A DNA stretch of 64,000 nucleotides from Neoarius graeffei (GCF_027579695.1 NC_083572.1:16182915-16246914); one strand, 5' to 3'. Positions 30,697 through 43,139 are shown, numbered from the stretch's first letter. Notes: generated from the letters alone by a model not told the origin. Translations and numbers: made by a program.

Positions 30697-31340
30697 GATC
30701 ACTGCACACAACAAGAGCTGTCCTGACTGTACCCTGACTTTGATTACTTTCCAGTAGGAACAAGAGGAGGTCCTGAAGTGTTTTATTCCTCTTATACCAC
30801 AACAATTTGACAAAATTACAATTTGTATATGAAGTAAAGCATGACATATCTCAGAGCGAGAAGCCTTTTTCAAAGAAGAGTGGGTGGTAATTTATTAAAC
30901 AAGAACAGAAAGACTCCGAGCTGGCCTTTTGCCAAAATGGGTTTTAGTACTGACTTGGCATATGCCACAGTTACTATTTTAATGTTTTCTATTTTAAAAA
31001 ATGCATCAAATATAAAATCATTGTGCATTAACATTTGCAGAAAATTTTATTTTTAAAATTGTTTGTTACAGAGATTGGATTTACTTTTTTTCACTTCAAA
31101 AATCAACAATATGTGTATTTATTATATAGACACGAGTGTTTTACTGGGAAATATGCCACTCATATTTTTCATACGCGCTATATCCGGGACATTGAGTAAC
31201 ATATTTTCTAAAATCTTCACTTGTGAGGATATCGATGAATTTTTTTGGAAAAATTTGGATACTTTTTGTTTGTGCCTATAAAATAAAAAGAAAATCACAC
31301 ATTAGCTTGAAGATATGAGGTTTATCTTCTCACCTTGAAA
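30697..31340. other. No gene seen; strongly AT-rich
   Basis: No domain, terminal repeat or splice pattern recognised. Confidence 0.5.
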
Positions 31341-31640
31341 AACTCGCATTTTTCCTATGAAATACATCATGAATTTGAGTGACATATTGAAATAATATTG
31401 GCTGGCTTTGAGTGTTCTATCAGATATATTCCATTCAGCGAGCATGATATTGAACAAGTCAAAGACAAGTTCAATATCACGCTAGCTGAATGAAATAGTA
31501 TATCTGATATACTCCGAAAAAAAGCCATTATTATTATTATTATTATAATACATTCCTTTTGGGTGTTCAACATGTTTTTCTCTTTCAGAATTCTCTCAAA
31601 ATCTTCCGTATTTAACGAAGCAAACCTGGCAGCCATGTTT
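31341..31640 (-). mobile_element. Transposon relic with Crypton-like first exon and hairpin
   Basis: From ATG 31636 (minus) the frame reads MAARFASLNTEDFERIL and NTQKE before running into an ATT repeat. The opening resembles the exon at 19579 and Crypton-type proteins. An inverted repeat at about 31417-31512 (ATCAGATATATTCCATTCAG and its mirror) lies downstream. Confidence 0.45.
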
Positions 31641-31669
31641 GTTCACAATTGTCACAGTCAAGAAGAAAA

Positions 31670-32013
31670 GAAAGAAAGCACAACTTTATTCATCACACAC
31701 TTGTGAAATTTCCTCTCTGCATTTAACCCATCCAAAGCAGTGAGCACACACACATACCCAGAGCAGTGGGCAGCCATGCTAACAGCTCCTGGGGAGCAGT
31801 TGGGAGTTTGGTGCCTCGCTCAAGGGCACCCCAGCCCAAGGCCGCCCCATATTAACCTAACTGCATGTCTTTGGACTGTGGGGAAACCCACGCAGACACG
31901 GGGAGAACATGCAAACTCCACACAGAAAGGCCCTCGCTGGCTGCTGGATTCAAACCCAAAACCTTCTTACTGTGAGGCGACGGTGCTAACCACTACACCA
32001 CCGTGCCACCCAC
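31670..32013 (-). repeat. Chimeric SINE: V-SINE head joined to another SINE's tail
   Basis: In minus orientation the copy starts with a V-SINE tRNA-like head and core (32013 down to about 31850). It then switches to GTGCCCTTGAGCGAGGCACC, CCCAACTGCTCC and an ATGGGTTAAATGCAGAG tail ending in TTTCTTTCTT. The V-SINE 3' half is missing. The join is at about 31843-31850. A later recombination or a true chimeric SINE are both possible. Confidence 0.75.
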
Positions 32014-32243
32014 CATGCTGTGAGTCACTCACTAGCATGGAAGTTTTACGTCTCCAATGTGTCTCTTTTCCAGATTTCCGATGCCCGTTGGTATGTTTTG
32101 CTCTGGTAAGTATGCGTGAAGAATATCTAAGGAAGTTTTGGTAGCCTTGTGGATATGTGTGTAATAAAAAATATTACATGGTGGCATGAAAATATTAAGT
32201 TTATTTTCTTGGGTTGAAAAATGTATCACTCATGAAATATGCA

Positions 32244-32583
32244 TTCATCCATCCATTACCTGTAGCCGCTTATCCGGTACAGGATCGCAGGCAAGCTGGA
32301 GCCTATCCCAGCTGACTATGGGCGAGAGGCAGAGTACACCCGCGACAATTCGCCAGGTCATCGCAGGGCTGACACATAGAGACAAACAACCATTCACACT
32401 CACGGTCAAATCAGAGCCACCAATTAGCCTAACCTGCATGTCTTTGGACTGTGGGGGAAACCGGAGCACCCGGAGGAAACCCACGCAGACACGGGGAGAA
32501 CATGCAAACTCCACACAGAAAGTTCCCCGAACCCAGGACCTTCTTGCTGTGAGGCGACACCAGTACACCACCACGCCACCCTC
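32244..32583 (-). repeat. V-SINE
   Basis: Minus orientation, ATGG-type tail at the left, complete core, and head at the right ending in GGTGGCGTGGTGG. Missing the GGCCGGCGAGGGCC-type linker. Open frames across it recur in every V-SINE copy and are not genes. Confidence 0.9.
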
Positions 32584-32596
32584 ACCAAGATCTTCA

Positions 32597-32965
32597 TCTC
32601 ATCTCATTATCTCTAGCTGCTTTATCCTGTTCTACAGGGTCGCAGGCAAGCTGGAGCCTATCCCAGCTGACTACGGGCGAAAGGCAGGGTACACCCTGGA
32701 CAAGTCGCCAGGTCATCACAGGGCTGACACATAGACACAGACAACCATTCACACTCACACCTACAGTCAATTTAGAGTCACCAGTTAACCTAACCTGCAT
32801 GTCTTTGGACTGTGGGGGAAACCGGAGCACCCGGAGGAAACCCACGTGGACACGGGGAGAACATGCAAACTCCGCACAGAAAGGCCCTCGCCGGCTACGG
32901 GGCTCGAACCCGGACCTTCTTGCTGTGAGGCGACAGCGCTAACCACTATACCACCGTGCAGCACT
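32597..32965 (-). repeat. V-SINE, young subfamily, next to another copy
   Basis: Minus orientation with the CATCTCATCTC-type tail at the left. It lies only 13 bases from the previous copy, in the same orientation, but belongs to the other tail subfamily. It was therefore a separate insertion rather than a duplication. Confidence 0.9.
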
Positions 32966-33370
32966 TACAGTACAAGGTGTACAGGAAGATATACTTTAAA
33001 GACTGGGAGAAGTAAAGGTGGATGGATTATGGAGTGGATACTTCCAGACTTCAGAAATGCATGTGCACCACAGTGATGTAATTTCTTATGTGAAGAAGGA
33101 GAACGTGTCTCATTTTGTGTTTGCTGAATGAATTTTGTCTGCACAACACAAAAGGTTTATGAAAGACACTTTATGACTGAGGTGACATTTTGAACAATTT
33201 AAAAAAAAAAAAAAACTTAACCAGAGCCCTTGAAAATACACCTGAACTGAAATGCTCCATATTTTCTGATTGAAAATTCAATCAATTCTAGAAAAGTTCT
33301 CGAATCGAAAACTCCTTTCGATTAGTTTTGCCTGAACAGAACAGTGCCTTTCAAAAGAACTGAGTTAGAT
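32966..33370. other. No gene seen
   Basis: AT-rich spacer with an A run near 33201. Nothing recognisable. Confidence 0.45.
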
Positions 33371-33877
33371 GCTGCGTTCATGTGCTATGGGAATTATGGT
33401 AAATACCAAACGCCGACATGGAAAACACACATGAACGCCCCCTCTTGTGGTATTTTCCACTGGGCAACTCGTAGAAAATTTTGATACACGAGTTGCCGAG
33501 ATGAGATGAACTTTAACCTTTTCAACATGGCGGCGAGCGGTACAAGACACTTGAATGCTAAGCATTGTACGCTACTAAAGTTTTTTTTTTACTAGTACTA
33601 GTGGGTAGTTTTTGGTGTCTATGCAATGTTGCGTCATTAACAAGTGTAATATAATACATTAGAAATCCGTTTCCTTTAAAAATGCGTTGTTATGGTTTGT
33701 TTTTACCTATCCAGAGCAGACGCTATTGCTAACGATAGCTAACTAACTATTGCTAACTTGAATCTGGTCCACCATCTTTAATTTGTCAACCACAACAAAA
33801 GCATGTGAACACAACACACTGGTAAATACCACTTCCCAACTGGAAAATATCATCTTCCCAGAGCACATGAATGCAGG
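33371..33877. mobile_element. TIR element (MITE-like)
   Basis: The ends CTGCGTTCATGTGCTATGGG and the mirror of CCCAGAGCACATGAATGCAG are inverted repeats. ATTATGGTAAATACC near the left end and GGTAAATACCACTTCCC near the right end extend the relation. Target duplication not clear. Confidence 0.6.
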
Positions 33878-34290
33878 GAGAGACTCCTTCCAAATAAATA
33901 AATAAATAAATCCCGCCTCCTTGATTACAGTTGGTTGAACGTGCTCGGATCTAACACTTGATTGGATAAACAGGGCAATTTGCTAATTGGACGTGTTCGA
34001 TGTCATTCACATTACTGCAGCAACCAAAGCGCGTACGAGAACAGCGAGTTCGATGTCTCAGCCAATCATGTCTCATGAGGCGGGGTTTATTGGAATATGG
34101 GTGGGAAGAAAACAAATAAACGCCTCTTGTCAGTAGGCAAAGAGAGAAAGACGGAAAAAAGGCTTGACAACGGCGCGTGAAGGATAACACACACACACTG
34201 GAGTTATTGTTTGTATTGGTAACCGTGTAAACACGCCTCTTTCAGCCCCAAAGTGGTTTTTAAGGTGTTGAGGAAAGGATAATGAGGACG
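33878..34290 (+). promoter_or_regulatory. Possible promoter and first exon of an unidentified gene
   Basis: The stretch around 34010-34170 has GCGCG, CGAG and CGTACG words, unusual in this AT-rich region. There is a CCAAT-type AGCCAATCATG at about 34058, and the stretch runs to a strong donor-like ATGAGGACG|GTAAGATG at 34290/34291. With the exon-like block at 34885-34955 this would make a two-exon 5' end. Entirely inference. Confidence 0.28.
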
Positions 34291-34702
34291 GTAAGATGAT
34301 TAATTAGTTCTTTGCGTGTTTGTAGATTAAAGAAACCCTGATTTCATGCTGAGTCCTGAGCTGGAGGTTTATTTACTCTATAGAGCAATACAGATGTGAC
34401 TTTTCCTGCAGTCTGTTTATTTATGGAGTTGTTTGTTATGCTTAGGTACACATCAGCATTTCAGGAATTTGAATAGAAGTCAGTGTTGGAGCTGTCATAT
34501 CAGTTATTTGTCTCCTTTTCAACCTGCTCAGCAGTCTGGCCATTAAACACAATGGGTATTAAAGTGGTCACGTGACTTTCAAATGGTTCACAATCCAAAA
34601 AAAATATGTATTTTGATCTTCAGAAAGAACAATGTCATAATCAGACTAGTTAATTAGTTATAAATCTCAATATAAAATGTCTTTGAAAGTGCTGTGTCAT
34701 GT

Positions 34703-34717
34703 ATGTGGTGGGTGGGT

Positions 34718-34752
<35 letters not shown>
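34703..34752. repeat. GT/GA compound microsatellite
   Basis: GTGGGTGGGTG, a long GT run, then GAGAGAGAGAG. Confidence 0.9.
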
Positions 34753-34753
<1 letters not shown>

Positions 34754-34884
34754 TTATTCTCTGACTTGCCATTTCACTGATTATTATTAATGGTATAGTT
34801 ATGTGAAGGTGTGTGAACATGTGTGGCAGGACTCCAAGTTTCTACACGCCTTCTTATTAGTTTATTATCCCTCTCCTTGAACAG

Positions 34885-34955
34885 GATGTACCTGATATCA
34901 CCTGTCCCTGGACGGACGCTGAAGAAGGACAGGAGTAAATGGCGCTGAGATCCAG
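34885..34955 (+). CDS. Candidate 5' coding exon of an unidentified gene
   Basis: A 71-base block bounded by an acceptor (TTATCCCTCTCCTTGAACAG) and a donor (ATCCAG|GTAAGATT), both close to consensus. All three frames contain stops if read through, so it would be a first coding exon. ATG 34939 opens ATG GCG CTG AGA TCC AG and leaves in phase 2. Alternatively, ATG AGG ACG at the donor 34290 joins it in frame for a 20-residue peptide, which would act as an upstream ORF. No downstream exon was recognised up to 64 kb, so the rest may be distant or absent. Confidence 0.35.
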
Positions 34956-35031
34956 GTAAGATTTCTAAAGCTCTTCGCAAGGTTCTTGAGACCGAACCTT
35001 GTGAAAGAAACCATGCGAATATTTCAGAAAT

Positions 35032-35060
35032 GTGTTGTTGTTGTTGTTGTTGTTGTTGTT
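35032..35060. repeat. (TTG)n microsatellite
   Basis: About nine GTT units. Confidence 0.9.
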
Positions 35061-35660
35061 TTTTCCTTCTAATCGGTATTGACTAATGATAATCCTGTAA
35101 AGCTTCTCTCTACAGCCTTTTTTGTGAATACAATTAATGACCTCGAAAAACATCAGGATCTTCTTTTGCGTCTTCGGAGCAGGACGGAGTAATCGATTAG
35201 TTAGTGGTTGGACTGCGATTTGTGCCTGGTGACCTTTTACATGGTGAAATTTTGGTCCGTCAGAGTGTACAGTATATACTCCATATAGGCTTCCCAGAAG
35301 TGGAATATGTTTGTTTTGCGTGCGTGCCTCAATCACAAGTGAAAAGTAGAACATTGCATTTAAAGGTGCCGTTCTGACAGCCAGGATCTGATTTGCAGTA
35401 TAGACCGAGATGATTCGGTATCTGTTCGTTTTGCAAGATTGTACAGGAGCTTACATTGGGCTAGAAAGGTTTTAGACATCTTTACCCGGCATGATCTACG
35501 TACCGGTAGGAAGCGAGCAAACAAAAAATATTTCCACATCATTTTGCTAAAATATCATGGCTTCTTAAAGACGAGGTGTCAAAATATATGTTCTAGATAA
35601 ATCCTGACTTCTTTGTTTTTCTCTCTTTTTGGCTGTTTATTAAGAATCCAGCTACAGTCT
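35061..35660. other. No gene seen
   Basis: Unassigned; ORFs on the minus strand at 34965-35354 and 35360-35542 include the TTG repeat and lack recognisable domains. Confidence 0.4.
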
Positions 35661-36153
35661 CTCATTTTACATGCACAAAATATTCCAGTTTTTGCCCTTA
35701 CCCTGAAAAAGACACGGTTCCTACTAAGCTGTTTACATGACTAATGAAAATCTAATGAAAATCCTATTATTATAATAGGCACCCCTTGTAAGGATGAGTA
35801 AAAAGAGTGAGGAAAAAAAATCCACCTTTTGGTGAAGTCGCTTCATCTGCTACTGAAAAAATGGGGGAAAACCATCCAACCTTTTTAATTAAAATAAACT
35901 TATTGAGAGAAAAAAAAATCCCTCAAGAGTTATTTTCAACAAAAACGCAAGCAACTATTACTGGCACTTTGTGCACCCTCCCTTTGCCAGTAAAACAGCA
36001 CCGAGCCTCTCCTAGAACATTTTATAAGGTTGGAGATACAGAGCAGGGCTTCCGAGACCGTTCCTCTTTACATGATCTCTCCAGATCATCCAGGGTCCTC
36101 AACCCTCTTGTGCTCGCTGCTCTTCAGCTCACCCCACAGGTTTTCAGTGGGGC

Positions 36154-36766
<613 letters not shown>

Positions 36767-36994
36767 GGGAGCAAAATAAGCTTGGGTCCTCTTCCAGGCA
36801 AGTTTGTAACACGTCCAGTTGGTGTCCCCTTTTTTTTTTTAAATTATTGCCCTAACAGTAGAAATTCAATTTTCAGGCGAGTAGCTATTTGTTTTATTTT
36901 TTTATAACCATTCCCTGACTTATGAAGGTCAGCACATTTCTCCCTCATTTGGTTTGCATGTTCTCTTATCGTTCCCATGTTGATGGATGACTAA

Positions 36995-37785
36995 CCCTGT
37001 GTCCGAAATCGCTCACTTGTTGAGCTCATTGGTAAAATGAAAAAACGCTTTTGGACACCTAGTCCATCGTGCTGGTATTTACGTCATTACTGTCGTACAA
37101 TTAAAACATGCAAGATCAGTCGGCTGGTGGGTTTTTAAAATAATAAATGCATGTATTTTTGTGATAAATACGCTCAGTATAATGTCTTTCCCACATTAAT
37201 CAATACAAAGTACCTGCATCTTTCAGCCTTTTTTTTTTTTTTTTTGTTAAATCAAGGCTTAATACTTTCTTCTTTGCCGCTGCCTTTTATTAAATCAAAT
37301 TTGAGACTTTTGATTTCTTTCAGCGCGACCGCAATGCATGATGGGCTATATTGCCTTGGTTAGTGACTATCGGTTGTACACTACTTTTCGTGATGCATTG
37401 TGGGATACTTTGAGTGCAGGGTGTAAATCAGGGGTGCCCAAATTGATCCATAAAGGGCCATGTGGCTGCAGGTTTTCATTCCAGCCATGCAGCAGCACAC
37501 CTGATTTGGCTCATTCAATCAACTGAACTGTCTTCACACAGTCAAATACTTGCAGCCACACCCACCCTTGATTAAAGGGTGGGTGTGTCAGTTGATTGAA
37601 TAAGCCAAATCAGGGTGCTGCTGCATGGCTGGAATGAAAACCTGCAGCCACATGGCCCTTTATGGATCAATTTGGGCACCCCTGGTGTAAATAATCCTCA
37701 CTAAGGTTTTTGACAGCACTACAAAATGGCGTCCTCACTATATAGTGCCCTATATAGTGAGTAGGGAGCGATTCTGGACACAGGG
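36995..37785. mobile_element. Harbinger-like non-autonomous element
   Basis: The termini CCCTGTGTCCGAAATCGCTC and GAGCGATTCTGGACACAGGG are inverted repeats, with a 3-bp TAA duplication (36992-36994 and 37786-37788). CTATATAGTGCCC occurs near the right end. It carries a palindromic hAT element at 37429-37684. Confidence 0.72.
37429..37684. mobile_element. Palindromic hAT MITE, 256 bp
   Basis: It starts CAGGGGTGCCCAAATT and ends with the mirror AATTTGGGCACCCCTG. The arms match for about 100 bases each around a centre near 37560. An exact 8-bp duplication, GTGTAAAT (37421-37428 and 37685-37692), is the hAT signature. Confidence 0.9.
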
Positions 37786-38382
37786 TAAGGGAATTTGGCC
37801 TCTGTGTCACCTTATATTTGTTCCCCAGTAAATCTTGAAGTCATGGATTACAGCTTGAAAGTTCCTACACACTCCAACTCAGAAATGTACAATTTAAATG
37901 GGAAATATGCTTCAGTTACCATTGTGTTCACGATAATTTCCAGGAGTGCCAGTAATAGTGGCATATTTTTTTTTTTTTTTTTTTTTAAATTGAAAGTGAT
38001 TTTCTTGATGAAGGATTTATTTTTCTCTGAACAACCTTTAATTGAAGAGGTTGGATTTTTCTTTTTTTTTTTTTTCCCCTAATGTGCGATGAAGCAACTT
38101 CACCAAAAGGTGGATTTTTTTTTTTTTCCCCTTCTAACTGTTTTTACTAATCTTTACAAGGGGAACCAATAATAATCCTGGAGGGCACAGTATTCCTGTT
38201 TACACGCAGCCACATCTCTAACCCAGCCTTGCAAATTGTCTAGTTGGATTGCCGGTAAACGGGCAAGAGGCCACGTGTCGAAAAATGCTGTTAAAATCCT
38301 AATCGATATGCCTCCTCCGAATGCGCTGTATGTACATATGCCCAAAGAAAGCCTCTAAAACCTGAATAATATTGACATGTAT

Positions 38383-38563
38383 TGGGGGCGTCGTGGCTCA
38401 GGTGGATAAGGTGCCATACCATAAATCCGGGGACCCGGGTTCGATTCCGACCCAAGGTCATTTCCCAATCCCTCCCTGTCTTTCTCTCCCGCTCATTTCC
38501 TGTCTCTACACTGTCCTATCCAATAAAGGTGAAAAAGCCCCCCAATAAATAAATAAATAAATA
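38383..38563 (+). repeat. tRNA-derived SINE family D
   Basis: The A-box-like CGTGGCTCAGGTGG and B box GGTTCGATTCC are spaced as in a tRNA. The body includes CATTTCCTGTCTCTACACTG and ends in an AATA repeat. Flanked by AATATTGACATGTAT (38368-38382) and AATATTGACATATAT (38564-38578), 15 bp with one mismatch. Confidence 0.88.
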
Positions 38564-38701
38564 AATATTGACATATATCTCACGTGCCTTACTTGGAAAA
38601 TTCAGAATAAGGCAAAATTTGGACTATCCAAATGGAATATGCTTTTGACATGACCCCTATCAAATTCGGATTAATGGTGGAATATTAGTGCTCATGTAAA
38701 C

Positions 38702-39410
38702 GTACTGATTGATTGACATCCCATGGGTTTTCCCATACCTCCACATGCATCAACACATGATAGTTATCATGGGCACTTCAAAATATCATTTTTCATTTCT
38801 GATGATGTCGCATTTGAGGGGAGGGTAAAGACTTCCTATTATGGAGAGCGTATCTTTCTTGGCAGAGAGATTTCCATAAATTCCATGCGTGAACTGGAGA
38901 TGGGTAATGAGCAATCTTCCCCCTCCCCTTTTCCGATTTGTTCTCTTTAGCATCTGTCGCTACTTCAGCACAGGTAATTTGCTGAAGCACACAGTACTCA
39001 GAAATTGTGATTTAAGCACTGCTTAGGTTCGAGGCTGGTGAGATCCAATTGATAGAAAGTATTTTATATCAATGTTATTGCACGTCATAGATAAATGTGA
39101 TGAAGTCTTTGCAGATCTTGTCGGCACCCAGGTGTGATTTCAGCTGCAAACTTGCTGTATACATGGCTGCGGTACAGTTAGCTACAGGCCATTTACAATT
39201 CAAAACCAGCTTGGTCAGGCCTTCTAAGAAAACCGTTAACTCGGAAGTGTCAGGGTGGCTGCCGTTGCTGACGCCGCCTTTTCTGGAGGAAATGTCACAA
39301 TGCAATCAAGGTTTATTTAAGCCACAGAGAATTTATGGCAATTGGACATGGCACAGATGAATCATGCGGTTAATCTTTGGCCACCTGTTCACTGAAACAG
39401 TGAGTTCGCG
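38702..39410. other. No gene seen
   Basis: Unassigned; opposite open frames at 39075-39360 show no domain. Confidence 0.4.
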
Positions 39411-39639
39411 TACAGTGGTGCTTGAAAGTGTGTGAACCCTTTAGAATTTTCTATATTCCTGCATAAATATGACCTAAAACATCATCAGATTTTCACCAGT
39501 CCTAAAAGTAGATAAAGAGAACCCAGTTAAACAAATGAGACAAAAATATTATAGTTGGTCATTTATTTATTAAGGAAAATGATCCAATATTACATATCTG
39601 TGAGTGGCAAAAGTACGTGAACCTTTTGCTTTCAGTATC

Positions 39640-41045
39640 TGGTGTGACCCCCTTGTGCAGCAATAACTGCAACTAAACGTTTCCGGTAACTGTTGATCAG
39701 TCCTGCACACTGGCTTGGAGGAATTTTAGCCCGTTCCTCCGTACAGAACAGCATCAACTCTGGGATGTTGGTGGGTTTCCCCACATGAACTGCTCACTTC
39801 AGGTCCTTCCACAACATTTTGATTGGATTAAGGTCGGGACTTGGCCATTCCAAAACATTAACTTTTATTATTCTTTAACCATTCTTTGGTAGAACGACTT
39901 GTGTGCTTAGGGTCGTTGTCTTGCTGCATGACCCACCTTCTCTTGAGATTCAGTTCATGGACAGATGTCCTGACATTTTCCTTTAGAATTTGCTGGTATA
40001 ATTCAGAATTCGGGCGGCACGGTGGTGTAGTGGTTAGCGCTGTCGCCTCACAGCAAGAAGGTCCTGGGTTCGAGCCCCGGGGCCGGCGAGGGCCTTTCTG
40101 TGCGGAGTTTGCATGTTCTCCCCGTGTCCACGTGGGTTCCTTCCGGGTGCTCCGGTTTCCCCCACAGTCCAAAGACATGCAGGTTAGGTTAACTGGTGAC
40201 TCTAAATTGACCGTAGGTGTGAATGTGAGTGTGAATGGTTGTCTGTGTCTATGTGTCAGCCCTGTGATGACCTGGCGACTTGTCCAGGGTGTACCCCGCC
40301 TTTCGCCCATAGTCAGCTGGGATAGGCTCCAGCTTGCCTGCGACCCTGTAGAAGGATAAAGCGGCTAGAGATAATGACATGAGATGAGAATTCAGAATTC
40401 ATTGTTCCATCAATGATGGCAAGCCGTCCTGGCCCACATGCAGCAAAACAAGCCCAAACCATGATACTACCACCACCATGTTTCACAGATGGGATAAGGT
40501 TCTTATGCTGGAATGCAGTGTTTTCCTTTCTCCAAACACAACGCTTCTCATTTAAACAAAAAAGTTCTATTTTGGGCTCATCCATCCACAAAACATTTTT
40601 TCCAATAGCCTTCTGGCTTGTCCACGTGATTTTTAGCAAACTGCAGACAAGCAGCAATGTTCTTTTTGGAGAGCAGTGGCTTTCTCCTTGCAACCCTGCC
40701 ATGCACACCACTGTTGTTCAGTGTTCTGATGGTGGACTCATGAACATTTAAGTAACATTAGCCAATGTGAGAGAGGCCTTCAGTTGCTTAGAAGTTACCC
40801 TGGGGTCCTTTGTGACCTCGCTGACTAATACACGCCTTGCTCTTGGAGTGATCTTTGGACTACCACTCCTGGGGAGGGTAACAATGGTCTTGAATTTCCT
40901 CCATTTGTACACAATCTGTCTGACTATGGATTGGTGAAATCCAAACTCTTTAGAGATGGTTTTGTAACCTTTTCCAGCCTGATGAGCATCAACAACGCTT
41001 TTTCTGAGGTCCTCAGAAATCTCCTTTGTTCATGCCTTGATACAC
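39640..41045 (-). pseudogene. Tc1 transposase pseudogene split by a V-SINE
   Basis: On the minus strand the frame carries NVLWMDEPKIELF (first catalytic Asp) and HGGGSIMVWACFAACG. It is cut at 40400 by the SINE and resumes with QILKENVRTSVHELN and [13 protein letters not shown] (second Asp). Frameshifts occur in the DNA-binding half. At the third site the bases near 39825 encode SRPDLNPIKML, so Lys again replaces the catalytic Glu, as in copy 1. This copy cannot make a working transposase. Confidence 0.9.
40012..40388 (+). repeat. V-SINE, young, inserted in Tc1 copy 2
   Basis: Head GGGCGGCACGGTGGTGTAGTGG with B box GGTTCGAGCCC, full core, GATAATGACATGAGATG tail. A 12-bp duplication, AATTCAGAATTC, lies at 40000-40011 and 40389-40400. 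Confidence 0.96.
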
Positions 41046-41397
41046 TTCCACAAACGTGTTGTGAAGCTCAGACTTTGATAGATCCCTGTTCTTTAAATAA
41101 AACAGGGTGCCCACTCACACCTGATTGTCATCCCATTGATTGAAAACACCTGACTCTAATTTCATCTTCCAATTAACTGCTAATCCTCGAGGTTCACATA
41201 CTTTTGCCACTCACAGATATATAATATTGGATCATTTTCCTCAATAAATAAAATGACCAAGTCTAATATTTTTGTCTCATTTGTTTAACTGGGTTCTCTT
41301 TATCTACTTTAGGACTTGTGTGAAAATCTGATAGGTCATATTTATGCAGGAATATAGAAAATTCTAAAGGGTTCACAAACTTTCAAGCACCACTGTA

Positions 41398-42271
41398 TAC
41401 TGATCAGGATGCAGAGTCTTCAGCTGCACACCTTCCCACAGCTAATGATAGGAGATACGGGTCCTCCCCGCTCAACTACTCTGAAGAAAACATGGGTGGA
41501 TTTTATTGCATATTTTATGACCAAAAAAAATGAGTCATGTCCATAAATGGCACTGCCCTTATTGCGCATAGCGTAATTATTACTGAAATATAAAACTGTG
41601 TGTGTCGCACCACGGGATTTTTGTACCAGATGTGCAGAAACGGAATTGAAAAGTGTGCAGTGTTTCTTGCACCGTTTTCACTGGCTGATCCAGCAACTAT
41701 CAACAAATAATCGCCTCAATAGCACCCCTACGGGATCCATTTACTACTTTTGACCACATCCATGACTGAAACAAGTATAGCTCTTCCTCCTGCCATAAAA
41801 ATTGGCGAAATTTGATTTGTAGTGAAACGCGTCGATCATGCGAGCACAGTTTTCACGCAACGTTTCACTTGACGGCGCGAAAAGTTCACCATGTGTTTTC
41901 TTGACCTTTCAAGCAGCACTTTTTTGCCTGTTGCTCAGTGAATCTGGGGAATTTGCCAGGAACTCTACAGTCGAGATTGTCTCCTAATGGATTCACAAGG
42001 TTCTGTATCATTTGTCGTCAGTGCTGGAAAGTGGACCATTTTGGGTTGCGTGTACATGATTTCATGTCAAATTTCACTTTGGTTTGTATTTCCTGCGTAT
42101 GGAGGATTGGTAGTGTAATGCAGCAGGTATAACTGAAAATCCATAATCGCAGCATCTGGTATGAAAAACTGGTGGACTGACACATATCTGAATCGGTCAT
42201 GTCAATAGTTTTTGACACCCTTTGAGTGCATGCATTGTCTCTGGAAAGATTAAGCCGTATTTTACAATCGT
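41398..42271. other. No gene seen
   Basis: Unassigned sequence with weak symmetry (CGTTTCACTTGACGGCGCG near 41868). No ORF of interest. Confidence 0.45.
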
Positions 42272-42283
42272 AAGATCCCAGGT

Positions 42284-42645
42284 GGGCGGCACAGTTATGT
42301 AGTGGTTAGCGCTGTCGCCTCACAGCAAGAAGGTCCGGGTTCGAGCCCCGTGGCCGGCGAGGGCCTTTCTGTGTGGAGTTTGCATGTTCTCCCCGTGTCC
42401 GCGTGGGTTTCCTCCGGGTGCTCCGGTTTCCCCCACAGTCCAAAGACATGCAGGTTAGGTTAACTGGTGACTCTAAATTGACCGTAGGTGTGAGTGTGAA
42501 TGGTTGTCTGTGTGTCAGCCCTGCGATGACCTGGCGACTTGTCCAGGGTGTACCCCGCCTTTTGCCCGTAGTCAGCTGGGATAGGCTCCAGCTCGCCTGC
42601 GACCCTGTAGAAGGATAAAGTGGCTAGAGATGATGAGATGAGATG
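42284..42645 (+). repeat. V-SINE, young
   Basis: Complete, with GATGAGATGAGATG tail. Target duplication AAGATCCCAGGT at 42272-42283 and 42646-42657. Confidence 0.96.
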
Positions 42646-42684
42646 AAGATCCCAGGTTAAATATAATACTATCTGAAATTACTC

Positions 42685-43135
42685 TGAACAGCTGACTGTC
42701 ACGCCCATATTTGGACTTTCCCTGAACTGTTACCACAAAGTTAAAAGCACACGGTTGTCTCGAATATCTTGCCGTAGAATTACAAGTTCCCTTCACGTGC
42801 TCTGGTGGTATTAGTGTCCCTGAGCTCCATGAAGGCATGGTTTGCCAAGGTTGGAATGGGGAAAAACTCCAGCGTCCTGCACAGAGCTCTGATCTCAGCC
42901 TCACTCATCACCTTTGGGATGACTTATAATGCAGGTCTGCTCGCCTAACATCAGTGCCTGACCTCACTGATGCTCGTTACTGAAGGGGCAGAAATTCCCA
43001 CATCCGTGCTCCAAAATCTAGCGAAAAAACTTTCCTCGAAAAGAAGAGGTTGTTGTAGTAGTAGAAAGGGGACCAATTTTGGAATAAGATGTTCAAAAAG
43101 CACGTGGTCAGGTGTCTGGATACTTTTGGTCACAG
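42685..43135 (+). mobile_element. Tc1-like 3' fragment
   Basis: Plus-strand sequence traces the end of a Tc1-type transposase (GCACAGAGCTCTGATCTCAG, CATCACCTTTGGGATGA, TCAGTGCCTGACCTCACTG) with stops. It ends at GGTCAGGTGTCTGGATACTTTTGG, a Tc1-type terminal repeat. 54686-55028 is a related piece in the opposite direction. Confidence 0.75.
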
Positions 43136-43139
43136 AAGT

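Larger units (their letters stand above)
39413..41395 (-). mobile_element. Complete Tc1-like element (copy 2) with V-SINE inside
   Basis: Inverted ends CAGTGGTGCTTGAAAGT and CTTTCAAGCACCACTG, with TA at 39411-39412 and 41396-41397. The size without the V-SINE and its duplication is about 1.59 kb. Same subfamily as 18198-19460. Confidence 0.95.

Noticed and set aside
32245-32574. Recurring ~80-110 codon frames (also at 40000, 42373, 44510, 46903, 49186, 56980, 61510)
   Set aside because: All are the same reading of the V-SINE core. Retroposed SINE sequence is non-coding.
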